A DNA stretch of 35,729 bases from Corallococcus exercitus (GTDB lineage: Bacteria > Myxococcota > Myxococcia > Myxococcales > Myxococcaceae), in the NCBI RefSeq assembly GCF_003611585.1, contig NZ_RAVW01000036.1:1-35729 (forward strand). Direction: 5' to 3'. The translations under genes and the position numbers were made by a program. Positions 33,433 to 35,729 of this stretch are shown here, piece after piece. Below the pieces are notes generated by a model that was not told the origin of the DNA, made no database searches, and saw only the letters and a program-made list of their open reading frames with translations. The first letter of the stretch is position 1, and the number at the start of each line of letters is the position of its first letter.

Positions 33433-34596
33433 ATGCGCCAGCCTCCCATGGCGTCCTCCCCCTCCCTCCCAGCATCCGCGTCGGCGGATCCACCGCGAGC
33501 GCCCGCGCGGCCCTCGCGCCGGGACGGGTTGGACGTGCTGCGGGCCGTCGCCATCCTCGCGGTGCTCGCGTTCCATGCGCCTTCGCACGCGCGAGACGCG
33601 CTGCCCGGATGGGTGCGGTCCGGCTTCGCTCACGGTTGGGTGGGCGTGGATCTGTTCTTCGTCTTGTCGGGCTACCTCATCGGCCGGCAGGTCTTCGGCC
33701 CCGAGGAGCCCGGCGGCGTGGGCGCGAACCTGCGCGTCTTCTGGACGAAGCGGTGGATGCGCACGCTGCCGCTCTACTTCCTCGTGCTGGCCGCGTACGC
33801 GCTGAAGCCCTGGACGTTCGGCACGCCGTTCGTCGGGGGCGGCTGGCACTACGCGCTCTTCCTCCAGAACTTCACCCTGCCGCGCGACTTCGAGCAGAGC
33901 TGGTCGCTGTGCGTGGAGGAGCACTTCTACCTGCTGCTGCCGCTCGCCGCGTTCGGCCTGGGCGGGCGCCGGTGGCCCGCCTTCGCGTGGCTGCTGCCCG
34001 CGGGCCTCAGCCTGCTGCTGCGGTTCGTCGTGCGCGCCACGCTGCCCGAAGGCCTGGAGCCGTCGGAGGCCTGGGTGCGGTTGCAATGGCCCACCTTCCA
34101 GCACCTGGACGGGCTGTGCGCGGGCGTCTTCCTGGCGAAGACGGCGGACACCTGGCGCCGGTGGCCCACCATCCCGCGCGCCCTGTGCGGAGCGCTGGGC
34201 CTGGCCGTCGTGGGCGCGATGCTGGGCGCCTTCGGCTCCCGGCTGGATGGGCCGGGCGGCGTGTGGATCATCAGCGGGCTGACGGTGGGGTTCAGCGGAT
34301 TGCTGGTCGCCATGGAGTCCGTCCAGCTGCCGCCGTTGGCGCGCGGGCCCGTGTACCAGGTGTCGGCGCTCTCCTACGGGGCCTACCTGTGGTTCGGCCC
34401 CGTGGTGCGCGTCTTCGAGCGGCGGCTCCTGGCGGCCCCTCCGGTGCTGGTGCTGGGAGCCTTCCTGACCGTGACCCTGGCGCTGTCCTGGGTGACGTAC
34501 CGCGCGGTGGAGCAGCCGTGCCTGCGGCTGCGGGACCGGCTGCTCGCGCGGTTCACGCGAGCGGGCCAGGGCGTCGCGCCCACCACCAGCGGCTGA
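33433..34596 (+). CDS. Acyltransferase-3 family membrane O-acyltransferase (copy 3, divergent subgroup)
   Basis: A 387-residue membrane protein. The N-terminal 30 residues are Pro/Ala/Ser-rich, then RRDGLDVLRAVAILAVLAFH (29-48, family Arg and His), VGVDLFFVLSGYLIGRQVF, and SWSLCVEEHFYLLLPLA. This is the OafA/YrhL-like subgroup with SWSLxVEEHFYL, different from the paralogous pair nearby. I use the ATG at 33433; ATG 33448 (382 residues) is equally possible, and no strong ribosome binding site separates them. It is transcribed away from the glycan run and converges with the ROK kinase, the stops being 6 bases apart. Confidence 0.9.
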   Translation: MRQPPMASSPSLPASASADPPRAPARPSRRDGLDVLRAVAILAVLAFHAPSHARDALPGWVRSGFAHGWVGVDLFFVLSGYLIGRQVFGPEEPGGVGANLRVFWTKRWMRTLPLYFLVLAAYALKPWTFGTPFVGGGWHYALFLQNFTLPRDFEQSWSLCVEEHFYLLLPLAAFGLGGRRWPAFAWLLPAGLSLLLRFVVRATLPEGLEPSEAWVRLQWPTFQHLDGLCAGVFLAKTADTWRRWPTIPRALCGALGLAVVGAMLGAFGSRLDGPGGVWIISGLTVGFSGLLVAMESVQLPPLARGPVYQVSALSYGAYLWFGPVVRVFERRLLAAPPVLVLGAFLTVTLALSWVTYRAVEQPCLRLRDRLLARFTRAGQGVAPTTSG

Positions 34597-34602
34597 AGCA
34601 CG

Positions 34603-35631
34603 TCACATCTGCGGGCCCGCGAGCAGCGCCGCCCCGATGGCGCCGGACAGGTCGCCCAGCTCCGCGACGTGCATCGCGGGTTTGCGCTCCGTCATGAACA
34701 GGTGCGGGTGCATGGCGTCCTGGATGCGGCCCAGGTACATGGGCGCCAGCCGCGCTCCCAGCCCGCCCCCGATGACGACCGCCTCCACGTCCAGCAGGTT
34801 GATGACGGAGGCGATGGTCACGCCCAGCATCTCGATGGCCCGGTCGATGAGCCGCGTTGCCAGCGGATCCTTCTCCTTCAACGCCCGCGCCCAGATGCCG
34901 CTGGAAAGGCGCGTGCGCTGCTTCTCGCGCATGATGTCGAAGAGGACGGTCTTCTCACCCTTCTTCGCCGCTGCCCGAGCCTTGCGCTCCATGCACGCGC
35001 GCCCCGCGTAGGCCTCCAGGCAACCGCGCCGGCCGCAGCCACAGCGCGCGCCGTCGGGTTTCACCACCATGTGGCCAATCTCTCCAGCGGAGCCCCGCCC
35101 GCGCCACGGCACGCCGTTGAGCACCAGGCCGCCGCCCACGCCCGTGCCCCACCACACTCCCAGCACGGAACGGTAGTTGCGGCCCGCGCCCAGCTTGTAC
35201 TCGGCCGCGACCGCCACCTGGACGTCGTTGCCCAGCGCCACCTTGCCGCCGCCCACCAGGTCGCGCAGGTCCGACGCCAGGGGATACGGCGCGTCCCAGC
35301 CGCCCGCCACGTTGCTCGTGTGCGCGAGCGTGCCGCTGTTCGCGTCCACCGCCCCCGCCGCGCCCACGCCCACGCCCGCGAGCTTCGAGGGCTCGATGCC
35401 CGCGGCCTGCGCCGCATCGCCCAGCGCGCCGTAGAGCTCCTTCACCACTTCACCCGGGCCGCCCGTCGTGGGCGTCGGATGGCGGGCCCGGCCCAGCACC
35501 TCGCCGCGCGCGTCCACGACGACGGCTTCGATCTTGGTGCCCCCCAGGTCGATGCCTCCCCAGATGCGGGCCTTGTCGGTCGGCTTCCCGTTCCCCGCAC
35601 CGTGCCCGTTCTTCGCTGAAGCCTCGGCCAT
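34603..35631 (-). CDS. ROK-family glucokinase / sugar kinase
   Basis: A 342-residue ATP-dependent sugar kinase. The phosphate-binding motif GGIDLGGTKIEAVVVD spans 25-40, the catalytic Asp136 is in LGNDVQ, and the ROK zinc site is present: His187 in GEIGHMVV and Cys197, Cys199 and Cys204 in CGCGRRGCLEAYAG. That whole pattern favours kinase activity over a repressor, and there is no N-terminal DNA-binding helix-turn-helix. Glucose is the likely substrate, but mannose, fructose or N-acetylmannosamine fit the family too. GGAG lies 8 bases before the ATG at 35631. The first about 20 residues are polar and disordered. Bases 35632-35729 hold only upstream DNA. Confidence 0.93.
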   Translation of the reverse strand: MAEASAKNGHGAGNGKPTDKARIWGGIDLGGTKIEAVVVDARGEVLGRARHPTPTTGGPGEVVKELYGALGDAAQAAGIEPSKLAGVGVGAAGAVDANSGTLAHTSNVAGGWDAPYPLASDLRDLVGGGKVALGNDVQVAVAAEYKLGAGRNYRSVLGVWWGTGVGGGLVLNGVPWRGRGSAGEIGHMVVKPDGARCGCGRRGCLEAYAGRACMERKARAAAKKGEKTVLFDIMREKQRTRLSSGIWARALKEKDPLATRLIDRAIEMLGVTIASVINLLDVEAVVIGGGLGARLAPMYLGRIQDAMHPHLFMTERKPAMHVAELGDLSGAIGAALLAGPQM

Positions 35632-35729
35632 GTCTTGACTCCGTGGTTCGCGGCCCCTGCTGCCCGCACGCGGCACAATCTGCGCAGCGCGGGAGTGTCC
35701 GGAGCCGCCACGCCGGGCACCCCCGTGGC

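Noticed and set aside
34603-35631. ROK protein as a transcriptional repressor (NagC/XylR type)
   Set aside because: No N-terminal helix-turn-helix, while the kinase Asp and the zinc motif are intact.

Overview
The window looks like a chromosomal segment of a Myxococcaceae bacterium (Myxococcus, Corallococcus or a close relative). The DNA is very GC-rich with strong G/C preference at third codon positions. Many proteins carry lipoprotein signals, several starts are GTG or TTG, and the RpoN, SSB and HPF sequences fit that family. The genus is an inference; no 16S or other marker is present. No tRNA, rRNA, insertion sequence, prophage or CRISPR array was seen.

Layout. (1) 1-1.5 kb: a lone Bacillus-type succinate dehydrogenase cytochrome b gene (sdhC), closed by a hairpin terminator, faces ssb. 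(2) 1.7-8.2 kb: a PBP4-type DacB with an unusual C-terminal helical extension is divergent from a three-gene oligopeptide/dipeptide ABC importer (binding protein and two permeases, no ATPase), which is followed by dtd. (3) 8.3-19.5 kb, all minus strand: a long gene train that reads, in transcription order, lipid A-type acyltransferase, lptC, lptA, lptB, rpoN, GNAT acetyltransferase, lipoprotein, short-chain dehydrogenase, hpf, ptsN-like EIIA, an unknown protein, a lipoprotein alpha/beta hydrolase and a WapI-like immunity-family protein. Its backbone (lptC-lptA-lptB-rpoN-hpf-ptsN) is the gene order of the proteobacterial rpoN region with extra genes inserted. (4) 19.5-21.5 kb, plus strand: astB (its start codon only 18 bp from that of the divergent acyltransferase) and a YbaK-type deacylase. 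(5) 21.5-33.3 kb, mostly minus strand: a polysaccharide region. A seven-gene co-directional run encodes acyltransferase-3, glycosyltransferase family 4, a WecA/TagO-type sugar-phosphate transferase with a cytosolic extension, two nucleotidyltransferase-fold proteins, UDP-glucose 6-dehydrogenase and a second acyltransferase-3. Beyond it lie a small Cys-rich lipoprotein (plus strand) and a large O-antigen ligase/polymerase with a TPR tail. (6) 33.4-35.7 kb: a third acyltransferase-3 on the plus strand converges with a ROK-family glucokinase.

How the parts could work together. Region 3 couples lipid A acylation and LPS export (Lpt) with sigma-54 and its customary partners HPF and EIIA-Ntr. Region 5 has most parts of a lipid-linked glycan pathway: UDP-glucuronate supply, priming on undecaprenyl phosphate, one glycosyl transfer, O-acylation at three candidate enzymes and a ligase/polymerase. 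It lacks a visible flippase or ABC exporter, so these would be encoded elsewhere. The best candidates for undescribed biology are this glycan locus with its WecA-type enzyme bearing a GAF-like tail and its paired nucleotidyltransferases (one with a degenerate motif), the DacB fusion, and a possible sigma-54-type promoter in front of rpoN itself.
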